Below, in pieces: positions 33,605 through 43,422 of a stretch of 64,000 bases of DNA. Source of the DNA: an uncultured Propionibacteriaceae bacterium. Its GTDB lineage: Bacteria; Actinomycetota; Actinomycetes; Propionibacteriales; Propionibacteriaceae. The notes beneath the pieces were generated by a model. The model searched no databases, was not told the DNA's origin, and worked only from the letters and a program-made list of their open reading frames with translations. Each line of letters opens with the position of its first letter. Position 1 is the first letter of the stretch. A program made the translations under genes and the position numbers. The DNA lies in assembly GCA_945911015.1 (NCBI GenBank), contig CAMDZW010000005.1, positions 20,832-84,831 of the forward strand, in the 5' to 3' direction.

Positions 33605-35107
33605 TCAACTGCGGTGCCGCTTGATCGGGGCGAAGAACAGGGTGACCACAAAGCCGACCAGCAGGCAGCCGGCCGGCAGCAGCATCGACTGACCCATCGC
33701 CACCGAGAACGGTTCGGCGATCGCGGCCGGCAAGGAACCGGCGCCCTGCAGCTGACCGGCCTGGTCGTCGGAGACGCCGAGCTCGGCGCCGAGTCGGGCT
33801 GCCATCACTGCAGCGATCGCGGCCGAACCGAGGACGCTACCGATCTGGCGGGTGGTGTTGTACACCCCGGAACCGGCGCCGGCACGGTCCGAGGACAGGT
33901 TGTAGGTCGCACTCATCGACAGCGGCGACCAGACGAACGAGTTGCCCACCCCGGTGAAGGCGGCCGGGATGATGAACCAGGCGATCGGCATGTCAACGTG
34001 GAGCAGCAAGAAGTAGCCGGCGATCGCCAGCGAGGAGACCGCGAACCCGATCATCGCCAGGAACCGTGGATCGACCTTGCCGACGAGTTTGCCGACCGGT
34101 CGGGCCAGCACGAACGACATGACCGCCATCGGGATGAACAACAGCGCTGACTGGGTCGGACTGTAGCCGCGGGCCAGCTGCAGGTACAGCGTCAGGGGCA
34201 GCGCGAAGCCGGTCACCGCGAACCCCATGGTGGCGATGGCGATGTTGGCGACGGAGAAGTTGCGGTCGGCGAACAGGCTGAGTGGGACCAGTGGTTCGCG
34301 GCGGTTGACCGCCTGCCACGCAATGAACGCGGCCAGGGCGACGATGCCGGCAATGATCAGGCCCGGCACCGAGATCGGGATGTGGGTCTGCAGGCCGAGG
34401 ATCGTCAGGTTGTCGGTGATGCTGCCCCAGTTGTAGGTCTCGCCCTCCTGGATGCCGAACACCAGCAGGAACATCGCGACCGCACTGATCACGACGCCGA
34501 GCCAGTCGAAGCTGTGGGAGTGGATCGGGAAGCGGGGGACGTGCCGCATGGCCAGGATGAAGCCGACCAGACCGACCGGGATGTTGACGAAGAAGATCCA
34601 TTCCCACCCGGCCGCATCGGTGAGCACGCCGCCCAGCAGCGGACCGACCAGCGTCGCCACGCCGGCAGTGGCACCCCACACGGCCATGGCCGGGCCCCGC
34701 TTCTCACCGGGGAACAGCCGGGTGATCACCGTCATCGTCTGCGGTGTCATGGCAGCTGCGCCGAGGCCTTGGACGATGCGGGCCAGGATCAGCATCCCGA
34801 TGGTTCCCGACAGACCACACCACAGGCTGGCCCCGGTGAAGATGACCAGACCGATCAGATACATCGTCTTCGGACCGAGGCGGTCGCCGAGTCGGCCGGT
34901 GATCAGCAGCGGTACGGCGTAGGCCAGCAGATAGGCGCTGGTCACCCAGATCGCGCCGTTGATGTCGGTCTCGAGGCCCTCCATGATCCGCGGCATCGCG
35001 ACACTGACGATCGTGGTGTCGACCAGAATCATGAAGAAGCCGATCACCAACGACCACAGGGCGGGCCAGGGACGTTCCAATCGGGGATCGGGAGAGCGTT
35101 CAGTCAC
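33605..35107 (-). CDS. MFS drug:proton antiporter, DHA2 (14-helix EmrB/QacA) family
   Basis: 500 residues with about 14 hydrophobic segments. Family signatures are ILVDTTIVSVAMPRI in helix 1, LLITGRLGDRLGPKTMYLIG in the 2-3 loop and motif C in helix 5 (GVATLVGPLLGGVLTDAAGW). It probably exports drugs or metabolites by proton exchange. The start is GTG 35107. Single gene; no TetR regulator adjoins it. Substrate unknown. Confidence 0.92.
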   Translation of the reverse strand: MTERSPDPRLERPWPALWSLVIGFFMILVDTTIVSVAMPRIMEGLETDINGAIWVTSAYLLAYAVPLLITGRLGDRLGPKTMYLIGLVIFTGASLWCGLSGTIGMLILARIVQGLGAAAMTPQTMTVITRLFPGEKRGPAMAVWGATAGVATLVGPLLGGVLTDAAGWEWIFFVNIPVGLVGFILAMRHVPRFPIHSHSFDWLGVVISAVAMFLLVFGIQEGETYNWGSITDNLTILGLQTHIPISVPGLIIAGIVALAAFIAWQAVNRREPLVPLSLFADRNFSVANIAIATMGFAVTGFALPLTLYLQLARGYSPTQSALLFIPMAVMSFVLARPVGKLVGKVDPRFLAMIGFAVSSLAIAGYFLLLHVDMPIAWFIIPAAFTGVGNSFVWSPLSMSATYNLSSDRAGAGSGVYNTTRQIGSVLGSAAIAAVMAARLGAELGVSDDQAGQLQGAGSLPAAIAEPFSVAMGQSMLLPAGCLLVGFVVTLFFAPIKRHRS

Positions 35108-35179
35108 TCGCTGAACCCTACGCCCGCCATGCTGAGGACCCGAAGCTTGATGCGCAACCCGCCCAACTGATCCCCGGCA

Positions 35180-36241
35180 TCAGAAGGACAACACGGCGGC
35201 CGGGAACTGTCCTCTCTCCGGTCGCCCGTCCAGCGGCCAGGACCACTCCTCGTCGAGGGTGGGGGTGAGCGCGGTCAACCGCCCTGCCGGGCCGGGGGCG
35301 GTCATGCTCAGCGCAAAGAGGGATTCGCCGGAGAAGTCGAGGGCGCGCAGTCCTTCGGCGACCTCGACGCTGGACAGCTCACCGGTGGCCAGCTCGATCC
35401 GGGTGACGAAGCTGGGTGTCTCGAGCCGGTCGTCCCCGTCGGGGACGTGGAAGGCCGTGTGTCCGATCCACAGCTGTTCGCCGTCGGTGGCCAGCAGTGC
35501 CGGATCAGGTGCGGGCAACGCGACCGTGGTCTGGGAGCCGGTGTCGAGGTCCACCACACCGAGCGCTCCGGCGGTCGGGTCGCCGACCAGTGGCAGATGG
35601 AGCGTCCGGCCCACCATCACCGCATCCTTGGGGGCGCGGGTGGTGTTGTCGACCCGCTGGTCGTCGAGAACGGCAAGGCCGGCATCGAGCCGCAGCAGCA
35701 CGCAGCCGTCACCGTCATCGGCCAGTGCCACCAACTGCGCGCCGTCAGCGACCAGGCACTGGATCGCGATGTCACCGAACTCCTGCTCGGCCAGTCTGGC
35801 GCCCTCATCGTCATGGCACTGCAGCATCGACCCGTCGACGGTGACGGAGGCGGAGACGACACCGCCATCGATTTCGGCGACCGAGGAGACCACACCGTCG
35901 ACCCGGAACGGATCGCCGCCGCAGATGATGCCTGACCACTGGGTGAGCCAGCTGCGGCCGTCGTCCGGAGTGACCACCCACGGGCCTCGTCCAGGACTGG
36001 CCTGCCTGATCGGTGGTGCCGGGATCCCACCGCGCGGGAAGTCAAAGGGCTCGCTCCACGGTGGCTCGCCGCCGTCGGGGCGATGGCGGACCTGCACACT
36101 GTTGGTCTCCTCCGACACCCACAGGATGCCGACATCCCAACTACCTGCCGGGCATTCGTACGGGCCGCGACATCCGATCAGGCCGACGGCGGGCAGCACT
36201 GCCCCTGCGGCCAACAACTGACGACGACTGAACAGCGACAT
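35180..36241 (-). CDS. lipoprotein with Tat-like signal, beta-propeller-like
   Basis: 353 residues. The signal SRRQLLAAGAVLPAVGLIGC combines a twin-arginine-like start with a lipobox (LIGC), so it is lipid-anchored outside the membrane. The rest consists of repeated short beta-rich stretches with SVAEIDGGVVSASVTVDG, LVALADDGDGCVLLRLD and TDGEQLWIGHTAF, suggesting a beta-propeller, but no catalytic family is recognised. It stands alone between divergent genes. Confidence 0.75.
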   Translation of the reverse strand: MSLFSRRQLLAAGAVLPAVGLIGCRGPYECPAGSWDVGILWVSEETNSVQVRHRPDGGEPPWSEPFDFPRGGIPAPPIRQASPGRGPWVVTPDDGRSWLTQWSGIICGGDPFRVDGVVSSVAEIDGGVVSASVTVDGSMLQCHDDEGARLAEQEFGDIAIQCLVADGAQLVALADDGDGCVLLRLDAGLAVLDDQRVDNTTRAPKDAVMVGRTLHLPLVGDPTAGALGVVDLDTGSQTTVALPAPDPALLATDGEQLWIGHTAFHVPDGDDRLETPSFVTRIELATGELSSVEVAEGLRALDFSGESLFALSMTAPGPAGRLTALTPTLDEEWSWPLDGRPERGQFPAAVLSF

Positions 36242-36345
36242 CGCATGAGTCTAGAAGTTGTTCGGGTCATTGGCGAGGGCATCAGTGGTTGGCTGCGCGG
36301 GTCCGGTAGCGTCTCTCCCGTACGCCGAGTTGAGGAGTCGATGAC

Positions 36346-37401
36346 ATGACACTGCGAGCACTGGTGATCGGATGCGGCAACATGGGTGCGAGCCACGCCC
36401 GGGCCTATCACGCGAATCCAGGCTATGAACTGGTCGGCCTGGTGGCGCGGTCCGCCCGGCGGCGAGCCCCGCTGGCCGCCGAACTCGGTGGTGTCGCCGA
36501 GTATGACGACGTCGCGACCGCGATCGCCGAGACCAAGCCAGATGTGGTGGCGGTCAACAGCTATCCCGACACCCATGTCGAGTACGCCAAGCTCGCGCTC
36601 GAGGCGGGTGCGCACGTCTTCTGTGAGAAGCCGTTGGCCGAAACCGTCGAACAGGCCCAGGAGCTGGTCGACCTGGCGACCGCAAAGGATCGCAAGCTGG
36701 TGGTCGGCTACATCCTGCGGGTCCATCCGGTGTGGCAGGACTTCATCGTCCGTGCCCGCCAGCTCGGCAAGCCTCTGGTGATGCGGATGAACCTGAACCA
36801 GCAGAGCGACGGCGAGATGTGGGACCTGCACCGCAACCTGATGACGACGATGAGCCCGATCGTCGACTGTGGTGTGCACTATGTCGACGTGATGTGCCAG
36901 ATGACCCAGGCGCAGCCGACCCGGGTGTACGCGATGGGCGCTCGACTCAGCGATGATCTGCCGGACGGCATGTACAACTACGGCAACCTGCAGGTCCATT
37001 TCGACGACGGATCGGTTGGCTGGTACGAGGCTGGCTGGGGTCCGATGATGAGCGAGACTGCCTTCTTCGTCAAGGATGTCGTCGGGCCGCTCGGCTCGGT
37101 GTCCATCGCTGACTCGGCCTCCGGATCGGACGACATCGGCGGCCACACCCAGACCAACTCCATGATCGTCCACCACGCGGAACTGGTCGACAACCGCTTC
37201 GCCCGCGAGGACGAGATCATCTCCTCCGAGGGTGAACCCGACCACCAGGCACTGTGTGACGCCGAGCAGCAGTTCCTGCTCGAGGCGATCACCGAGGACC
37301 GCGATCTCACCGACCACATGCGCGATGCGGTGAACAGTCTGCGGATCGTGCTCGCCGCCGACCAGTCAGTGCGGACGGGCCAGGTCATCCCGCTCGACTG
37401 A
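36346..37401 (+). CDS. Gfo/Idh/MocA-family oxidoreductase
   Basis: 351 residues. The Rossmann motif is ALVIGCGNMGASHARAYH, the catalytic lysine motif is FCEKPLAETVEQA, and the C-terminal domain has SPIVDCGVHYVDVM. NAD(P)-dependent sugar or inositol dehydrogenase of unknown substrate. GAGGAG precedes the ATG, and TAGCGT at 36308-36313 is a possible -10. The TauE gene starts 17 bp downstream but has its own apparent leaderless promoter. Confidence 0.9.
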   Translation: MTLRALVIGCGNMGASHARAYHANPGYELVGLVARSARRRAPLAAELGGVAEYDDVATAIAETKPDVVAVNSYPDTHVEYAKLALEAGAHVFCEKPLAETVEQAQELVDLATAKDRKLVVGYILRVHPVWQDFIVRARQLGKPLVMRMNLNQQSDGEMWDLHRNLMTTMSPIVDCGVHYVDVMCQMTQAQPTRVYAMGARLSDDLPDGMYNYGNLQVHFDDGSVGWYEAGWGPMMSETAFFVKDVVGPLGSVSIADSASGSDDIGGHTQTNSMIVHHAELVDNRFAREDEIISSEGEPDHQALCDAEQQFLLEAITEDRDLTDHMRDAVNSLRIVLAADQSVRTGQVIPLD

Positions 37402-37404
37402 GCT

Positions 37405-37410
37405 TAATCT
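37405..37410 (+). promoter_or_regulatory. leaderless -10 element of tauE-like gene
   Basis: TAATCT ends 7 nt before the ATG at 37418, and there is no Shine-Dalgarno sequence. Confidence 0.55.
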
Positions 37411-37417
37411 GGCCTGC

Positions 37418-38152
37418 ATGGAATGGTGGGCGACGGCACTCTTCGGGATCATGATGCTCCTCGGTGTCGTCGCCCAGCGCACCGGTGGGCTGGGATTCGC
37501 GATGGTCTGTTCCCCTGCACTGGTGGCACTGCTGGGGCCACTGAACGGTGTGGCGGTGATCAACCTGTTCGCTGTGCTGACCTCGGCGACCGTGATCTGG
37601 CCAGTGCGTCGCAACATCGAATGGCGCAAGGCCATCACCATGTTCATCCCGGCGGTCTGTCTGGTTGTGCCGGGTGCATTCCTGGCCCGCAGCGCGCCGG
37701 AGGGGCCATTGTCGATCGTGATCGGTGTGATGATCTTCATCGCCATGGGCCTTGCGCCGTTGGGAAAACACCTGAAGGGGATCGACGGCACCGGCGGTCT
37801 GATCGTTGCCGGAGGCATGTCCGGTTTCATGAATGTCATGGCCGGCACCGGCGGGCCGCCGTTGACCGCCTATGCGGTGGCGAGCAGTTGGCGGCAGGAC
37901 AAATTTGCCGCCACACTGCAGCCCTACTTCGTCGGGGTCGGCACCTGCTCGCTGCTGATGCGGTGGCAGTGGCCCGCGCTTTCCCTGCTGCAATGGGGGA
38001 TTGCTGTTGGTGCGGTGGTGATCGGGCTGATCATCGGGAACGCGTTGGCCCACCGGATCCCGTCGACCATCGTGCGTCGCTTCGTCGTCGTGCTCGCCCT
38101 CGTGGGCGCCACCATCGTGGTCATCAAGGGTGTGCTGATGGTCCTTGCCTGA
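37418..38152 (+). CDS. TauE/SafE-family membrane permease
   Basis: 244 residues with about eight hydrophobic segments. The repeated TauE/SafE features include LGFAMVCSPALVALLGPLNGV and, in the second half, GGMSGFMNVMAGTGGPPL, the family's Gly-rich motif. The family exports sulfite, sulfoacetate or other organosulfur anions, or imports them. Substrate unknown. It has an apparent leaderless start with TAATCT 7 nt upstream. Confidence 0.87.
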   Translation: MEWWATALFGIMMLLGVVAQRTGGLGFAMVCSPALVALLGPLNGVAVINLFAVLTSATVIWPVRRNIEWRKAITMFIPAVCLVVPGAFLARSAPEGPLSIVIGVMIFIAMGLAPLGKHLKGIDGTGGLIVAGGMSGFMNVMAGTGGPPLTAYAVASSWRQDKFAATLQPYFVGVGTCSLLMRWQWPALSLLQWGIAVGAVVIGLIIGNALAHRIPSTIVRRFVVVLALVGATIVVIKGVLMVLA

Positions 38153-38162
38153 TCGGTGGAGG

Positions 38163-38705
38163 TCAGGTCCACTTCTGTGCCACGGTGGTGATCACGCGGG
38201 CATTGCGCGACGTGGCGGTCCCAAAAGTGCGTTCGACCTGGTCGTTGGTCAGTCTGCTGGAGTGGTAGCCGTCTCGTGCGGAGAGCAGGATGTGGACGGC
38301 CTTCTCGGTCACCACGGCCCACTCGTCGCCGTCCCAACGTTGGGCGAAGTCAGCGGCAGTCTGAGGGTCGGGTGTCTGCTGCAGCAAGGACACGTAGTGC
38401 GCGCCGAGATCTGCTGCGCTGGCAGCGATCTGGGTGGTTTCGGTTGCCAGCTCGGCGAGCTGGTCGAGGGTCAGTACGACGGTGGGCACCGCGAAACCGG
38501 CGGCTTCCTCGTACGCCTTCTCCAGGTCCTTGCGGACCGCAGCGACGGATCGGCGGCTGGAGGTGAGACGTACGTTGCCGGTGTTCAGCCACGATGCGAC
38601 GTTGGTGCCGCCGGCAGCCTCTGTTGCGGCGGTCACCGCCTCCTTGGCGAACTTGCGTCGGGCGCCGAGATTGATAGCCCGCAAGAAAGCCACATAGTCC
38701 GGCAT
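38163..38705 (-). CDS. DUF1697 family protein
   Basis: 180 residues starting MPDYVAFLRAINLGARRKF, the conserved N-terminus of DUF1697, with ASWLNTGNVRLTSSR following. A 13-residue upstream extension in frame lacks family similarity, so ATG 38705 is chosen. It begins 1 bp after the aldose epimerase stop (minus strand) and is co-transcribed with it. The family's function is not known. Confidence 0.88.
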   Translation of the reverse strand: MPDYVAFLRAINLGARRKFAKEAVTAATEAAGGTNVASWLNTGNVRLTSSRRSVAAVRKDLEKAYEEAAGFAVPTVVLTLDQLAELATETTQIAASAADLGAHYVSLLQQTPDPQTAADFAQRWDGDEWAVVTEKAVHILLSARDGYHSSRLTNDQVERTFGTATSRNARVITTVAQKWT

Positions 38706-38706
38706 G

Positions 38707-39522
38707 TCACGCGTTCTGTGCGTCGAAGATGATCGAGAAGTCAAGCACGCAAGGCGACTCGGGCGTCACCAGCTGAAGGTGAGGGCCGTCGATCGGGCCG
38801 TCGGGAGCGGTCCACGGCTCGACGCAGAATCCGGGCCCCTGGTCGTACGTGACCCAGATCTCGGTGTTGGAGGTCAGGGTCAACGATGGCCCGTCCGGCC
38901 AGCTGATGGTCGGGTTCTGGGCGATCTGGTCGAAGACGCCGTTGCGGAGCTTGGTCGGGGCGGCTGGGATGGTGCGCTGCCGGTTCTCGTCCATCTCGAG
39001 GCGGCGGCCCGGTCGGAAGTCGACCACCGCTTCGCGGGCAGGATCATCGCCGAGCCTGGTGATGAACCACGGGTGGAATCCTGCCGAGGCAAGGAATTCG
39101 TCGCCGTGGCTGTGCACGGCGAGCTGGGTGATGAGCATGGTGTCGGTCAACTCGTAACGGTGGGTGACGAATCCACGCCAGGGCCACTGGTCGGGCTGGT
39201 CGGGTCCGATCTGGATCGACTGTTCGACGGCCTGTGCGGTGACCGCGTCGACCTGGAACGGCCAGGAGTGGACCAGGCCGTGCTGGCCCGCCAGGGCGCC
39301 TTGACGTACATCGCGGACGATGTCAGGTGTTCCGGTGAGGCTGCCGCACCACGGTGCGAGCGGGAAGGAGCCCCGATAGAAGTCGGCGGCGGTGCGGCGC
39401 TCCACAGCGGCGACGACCTCGGTGCCGTCGACGACCAGGGAGACCAGACGGCCGCCGGCTGAGGGCTCGACGGCCGCAGTGGTGCGGCCATCAGGGGAGG
39501 TGAGCGTGACCAACTCTGTCAT
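38707..39522 (-). CDS. aldose 1-epimerase family protein
   Basis: 271 residues from ATG 39522 (MTELVTLTSPDGRTTA). The galactose-mutarotase-like beta sandwich shows FPLAPWCGSLTG, GLVHSWPFQVD (catalytic His region), SAGFHPWF and FCVEPWTAPDGPI (catalytic Glu). It interconverts sugar anomers. A longer frame reaches 39660, but those residues are unlike the family. A second member, of the hexose-6-phosphate type, is at 61481. Confidence 0.87.
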   Translation of the reverse strand: MTELVTLTSPDGRTTAAVEPSAGGRLVSLVVDGTEVVAAVERRTAADFYRGSFPLAPWCGSLTGTPDIVRDVRQGALAGQHGLVHSWPFQVDAVTAQAVEQSIQIGPDQPDQWPWRGFVTHRYELTDTMLITQLAVHSHGDEFLASAGFHPWFITRLGDDPAREAVVDFRPGRRLEMDENRQRTIPAAPTKLRNGVFDQIAQNPTISWPDGPSLTLTSNTEIWVTYDQGPGFCVEPWTAPDGPIDGPHLQLVTPESPCVLDFSIIFDAQNA

Positions 39523-39590
39523 GGCCGAGACCCTACCGTGAGGTGAGCGCGAAGCCAGCAGGGTCCGGCGATCACAGCAGAGTCCAACGG

Positions 39591-40805
39591 TCACAGCAGG
39601 GCGATGAGAGGGCCTCCGACCGCGCCGAGGATCACCACCAGCCAAGGCGGCGCCTTCCAAGCGACCAGGGCAACGAAACAGACCAGGGCCAGCGCAAGTT
39701 CAGCGGGCCCGGTGATCGCGGTGGTGACCACCGGTTGGTAGAGCGCTGCGGCGAGCACGCCCACCACGGCGGCATTGGCTCCCCGCATCATCGAACGCGC
39801 CCAGACCCGGTCGCGCAGGGCGTCCCAGAACGGCAGGACTCCCAACAGCAGCAGGAATCCCGGCAGGAAGATCCCAGCCAACGCGATCGCGGCACCGGCG
39901 ACCGATCCGGGTCCGGTCGTCGACACCGCCCCCAGGTGGGCGGCCACCGTGAACAGCGGACCGGGCACGGCCTGGGCGCCGCCGTAACCGGCCAGGAACT
40001 GCTCCGGTGTCACCCACCCGGTGTCGACGATTCCGGTCTGCAGCAGCGGCAGCACGACATGCCCGCCGCCGAAGACCAAGGCACCCGCTCGATAGAAGGC
40101 GGCGAACAGGTCGAGCTCCTCGATGCCGGTGAGCCGGGCAGCGATCGGTGAACCGACCAGCAGGACCACGAACGCCGTCAGGCACGCGATCCCAGCTGTC
40201 CGGCTGACGCCGAATCTGACGGATGTGGCGGCTGAGTCATCTCCGGTACGGCAGAACAGCCAACCCGCGAGCGCGCCGAGGACAATGACGCCGAGATGGG
40301 TGACCGGCGACAGCACGAGCAACACAGCGACCGCGGAGAGAGCGGCGATCGCCGCCCGCTGCCGGTCCGGGGCGAGCGAGCGTGCCATGCCCCAGACGGC
40401 CTGGGCGATGATCGCCACCGCCACGATCTTGAGTCCGGTGAGGATGCCGGTCCCGATTGAGCCGCTGAACCAGCTCGCTCCTGCCGCGAAGGCGAGCATG
40501 AGGATCGCCGATGGCAGAGTGAAACCGACGAATGCGGCCAGTGCGCCGCCGATCCCGGCCCGGCGCAGCCCCACAGCGAAGCCGACCTGGCTCGACGCCG
40601 GTCCCGGCAGGAACTGGCACAACGCCACCAGATCGGCATACTCGTCATCGGTGAGCCACGTGCGACGCTCGACGAATGCCGTACGGAAATAGCCCAGATG
40701 GGCGATCGGCCCACCGAACGAGGTCAATCCGAGCAGCAGGAAGGCGCGGAAGACCTCCCACACAGTGCCGTGGGCGGGGGCGCTCGGCGCAGAGGTGTCC
40801 GTCAC
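39591..40805 (-). CDS. chrA: chromate transporter ChrA, two-domain
   Basis: 404 residues, close to the usual full-length ChrA. Each half carries the CHR motifs: FLLLGLTSFGGPIAHLGYFR and LCQFLPGPASSQVGFAVG in the first half, FGGGHVVLPLL and GYGGAQAVPGPLFTVAAHLG in the second. About ten or more membrane segments are visible. The family effluxes chromate; the natural substrate may be another oxyanion. No chrB regulator adjoins it. Confidence 0.92.
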   Translation of the reverse strand: MTDTSAPSAPAHGTVWEVFRAFLLLGLTSFGGPIAHLGYFRTAFVERRTWLTDDEYADLVALCQFLPGPASSQVGFAVGLRRAGIGGALAAFVGFTLPSAILMLAFAAGASWFSGSIGTGILTGLKIVAVAIIAQAVWGMARSLAPDRQRAAIAALSAVAVLLVLSPVTHLGVIVLGALAGWLFCRTGDDSAATSVRFGVSRTAGIACLTAFVVLLVGSPIAARLTGIEELDLFAAFYRAGALVFGGGHVVLPLLQTGIVDTGWVTPEQFLAGYGGAQAVPGPLFTVAAHLGAVSTTGPGSVAGAAIALAGIFLPGFLLLLGVLPFWDALRDRVWARSMMRGANAAVVGVLAAALYQPVVTTAITGPAELALALVCFVALVAWKAPPWLVVILGAVGGPLIALL

Positions 40806-40862
40806 CGGGGCATTGAACCACGCGCCGATGACGGTCGGGTGTCGCTTGCTCGACCAGGTGGG

Positions 40863-41078
40863 TCAGCGACCCAGGCGGCGCAGATTCCGCAGGGTGAACG
40901 CGCCGGCGGCGATGGCCGCGGCACCGATGCAGACGCCGAGGATCACCAACAGGCCACGCTCGCCCTGGGCGTAGAACCAGACACCGACGCCCGCGACGAT
41001 GACGCCGATGATGATCAGGACCACCGAGGTTCGCTTGTCACGTGCGGCCGTCGCGGGATCAATCGGTTGGTTCGACAC
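40863..41078 (-). CDS. small two-helix membrane protein
   Basis: 71 residues from GTG 41078, starting 4 bp after the stop of the flavin oxidoreductase gene and so likely coupled to it. Two hydrophobic helices (SVVLIIIGVIVAGVGVWFYA and LLVILGVCIGAAAIAAGAF) are joined by a short charged turn, with a basic C-terminus. A longer frame to 41141 would overlap the oxidoreductase and has a less plausible start. Function unknown. Confidence 0.65.
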   Translation of the reverse strand: MSNQPIDPATAARDKRTSVVLIIIGVIVAGVGVWFYAQGERGLLVILGVCIGAAAIAAGAFTLRNLRRLGR

Positions 41079-41082
41079 CGGT

Positions 41083-42207
41083 TCAGTGTGGCACAGGCTT
41101 GTGGTCGGCGATGAGCTGCTTGCCGCAATCGTCGTCGTCATAGTGATTGCTGGTCAGCACGCCGACACAGACGCCGTCCTTGCCGTACCAAACCGTCCAG
41201 CCCTCGTCGTCCTCCGTGCCGTGGTCGGTGTCGAAGCCGTCACCCCAGCCGGCCCACTGCAGCGGATGGTCCCCGAGATCGGACCAGAAGCTCGGGATCT
41301 CTTGCCAGGCACGGTCCTGGCCGGCCGCGTTCTGCCCCGCGATCGTGCCCTGAGTGGTGGCATCATCCCAGTGTTCGGTGGCGATCCGGCGCCCGGCGAC
41401 CGCGTGGTGGGCCAGCACACCGTCACCGGCCGCCCACACGCCGGCCACTCCGGTGGCCAGATGATCATCGACCAGGATCCGGCCGTGCTCCACCGCCAAG
41501 CCGCTGCCGAGATCACCGTTCGGGGTGATGCCGAGCGCGGCCAGCACCAGATCGGCGCTGAGTACCTCGCCGCCGTCGAGAGTGACCGTGGTCCCGGTTG
41601 CCCCGGCGACCGCAGCCTCTGTTCGTACGGTCACCGATGCGTCAGTGAGCCACTGGGTGATCCGGGTGGAGGCGAACTCGCCGACCCGATCGATCTGGGG
41701 CGCTGCCGAACGGGTCACCAAGGTCACCGCGATGCCGCGACGGGCCAGCGACATGGCCGCCTCACACCCGATGAACCCGGAGCCGACCACGATCGCCGAC
41801 TTCGCGTTCTCCGCGCCCGCGATGAGCGTGCGCGCCTGGCTGAGGCTGCGCAGCACCCGTACCTCCTCGCCCTGGTCGGGCAGACGGATCGGGCTTGCCC
41901 CGGCACAGAGCACCAACTTCTCGTACGGGATCTGTTCGCCCGATGCGGTGGTCAGCAGATGGGTTGTCGTGTCGATCCCGGTCACGGTGGTGTCGAGGCG
42001 GACATCGACCCCGGTCAGGTCGGCATCGATCGGGGTCGGATCTGCCGCGTCGCCAGCGAGGACCTCCTTGGACAGGGGTGGTCGCTCGTACGGTGAGGCA
42101 CCGTCGGTGCTGAGCAGGGTGATCGGCCCCGGGCCGCCTGCATCGCGATAGGCCGTTGCGGCAGCAACGCCAGCGGGACCACTTCCGACAACTACGAGTC
42201 CGGTCAT
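41083..42207 (-). CDS. FAD-dependent pyridine nucleotide-disulfide oxidoreductase (ferredoxin reductase type)
   Basis: 374 residues. It has an N-terminal FAD site VVVGSGPAGVAAATAYR, PYERPPLSKEVLAG typical of ferredoxin/rubredoxin reductases, a NAD(P)H site AIVVGSGFIGCEAAMSLARR, and the second FAD contact VAGVWAAGDG. There is no CxxC redox pair, as expected for this subgroup. It transfers electrons from NAD(P)H to a ferredoxin or oxygenase; no such partner adjoins it. Confidence 0.9.
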   Translation of the reverse strand: MTGLVVVGSGPAGVAAATAYRDAGGPGPITLLSTDGASPYERPPLSKEVLAGDAADPTPIDADLTGVDVRLDTTVTGIDTTTHLLTTASGEQIPYEKLVLCAGASPIRLPDQGEEVRVLRSLSQARTLIAGAENAKSAIVVGSGFIGCEAAMSLARRGIAVTLVTRSAAPQIDRVGEFASTRITQWLTDASVTVRTEAAVAGATGTTVTLDGGEVLSADLVLAALGITPNGDLGSGLAVEHGRILVDDHLATGVAGVWAAGDGVLAHHAVAGRRIATEHWDDATTQGTIAGQNAAGQDRAWQEIPSFWSDLGDHPLQWAGWGDGFDTDHGTEDDEGWTVWYGKDGVCVGVLTSNHYDDDDCGKQLIADHKPVPH

Positions 42208-42246
42208 CCTGCCAGCATGGCACTCATCGCGCCTGGGTGGAACCCC

Positions 42247-43410
42247 TCAGCTGCCGAGCGGTTGGTTCAGCCAGGCGTCGAGAGCCAATGCTGCCGATGC
42301 GCGGGGCCAGCTCGTGATCGTGTGGCTGTCGATCCGAGTGTCCGTGCCGGTGATCGTGCGATACCGGTCCAGCGCGGTACCGGCGCAGGCTTCCCACTCC
42401 GCTTCGTTCATGGCGGCCCGGATGATCGTCAGTTCAGGTTCGTACATCCTGATCACGGCCGGAAGCACCCGACCCAGATGCAGAGCCCGCTCGAGATAGA
42501 GCGGCTCGAGGGCAGGCAGACGTTCCTCCGGTGATCCACTCATGATCAGCAGCGGGGTTTCCGGGGGCAGCAGTCCCTGTCGTACGGCGGCAGAGTGGAG
42601 AGCGAAGTTGCCACAACTCGCCTCGACGCAGCCGCATTGACCACAGCTGCAGGGCTGGGTTGCACCTGGCACGATCAGGTGGTCGATCGAACCGCCCCGG
42701 CCGAATCGGCCCAGTTGGAGAGCGTCATGACGCATGTGGGCGATGCCGATGGAGCGGCCGACGAAGAGGGTCAACACATCGCCATCGATGTGTTCCCACC
42801 AGTGCTGCTCCAGGGCAAGGGCATGGACATTGGTGTCGACGGTGACCGGCGCGGACATCCTCGGTGTCAGGATCTGCTCGATCTCCTGGATGCGCCATTG
42901 ATTCGCTCCGGTCTGGTCACCGCCCTGCCAGCCGCCACCGGTGGCGACCCCGATTCCGACGGGCGTGCCGGGCACACCCGCGAGCAGCTCATTGGCGATC
43001 TCGGCTGCACCCGCGACGGTGCTGGTGAAGTCCTTCGTCGGGTCGTCGGCCGACAGCGGCTGCCTGTGGACCACCGACGCCAACTCCTCGCCGCGCAGCG
43101 TGTGCACGCTCACCGTGATCCGATTGAAGTAGAGGTGGATGCCGACCACGACCCGATCCGGAGACAGCTCCACCGGCACCTCCGGCCGACCGGCGCCTCG
43201 GGGCGGCGTCGGGGTCGACTCGACGACGGCTCCGGTGATGAGCAGTTCGTTGATCACCTTGGTCACCGTGGTCGAGCTCCGCCCGGTCGCCGCGGTGAGC
43301 CGCTTGCGGCCCTGAGGGCCGTTACGCAGCAGGCAGCGCAGGATCTGCGAAGCGGTCCTGTTGCGCTGCTCCTGCATGAGCGGCGTACGTGCAGTGGTCA
43401 TCGACGGCAT
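42247..43410 (-). CDS. ROK-family transcriptional regulator
   Basis: About 387 residues from ATG 43410; an ATG at 43401 is equally plausible. The N-terminal winged helix reads LRCLLRNGPQGRKRLTAATG and RSSTTVTKVINEL. The ROK domain has VVVGIHLYFNRITVSV, GVATGGGWQGG and the zinc-binding cluster PCSCGQCGCVEA. The usual sugar-kinase GGG/D loop is altered, so it is likely a sensor only. It is divergent from the solute-binding protein/sulfatase operon (97 bp between starts), which it probably regulates. Confidence 0.9.
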   Translation of the reverse strand: MPSMTTARTPLMQEQRNRTASQILRCLLRNGPQGRKRLTAATGRSSTTVTKVINELLITGAVVESTPTPPRGAGRPEVPVELSPDRVVVGIHLYFNRITVSVHTLRGEELASVVHRQPLSADDPTKDFTSTVAGAAEIANELLAGVPGTPVGIGVATGGGWQGGDQTGANQWRIQEIEQILTPRMSAPVTVDTNVHALALEQHWWEHIDGDVLTLFVGRSIGIAHMRHDALQLGRFGRGGSIDHLIVPGATQPCSCGQCGCVEASCGNFALHSAAVRQGLLPPETPLLIMSGSPEERLPALEPLYLERALHLGRVLPAVIRMYEPELTIIRAAMNEAEWEACAGTALDRYRTITGTDTRIDSHTITSWPRASAALALDAWLNQPLGS

Positions 43411-43422
43411 CCTAGACATCAT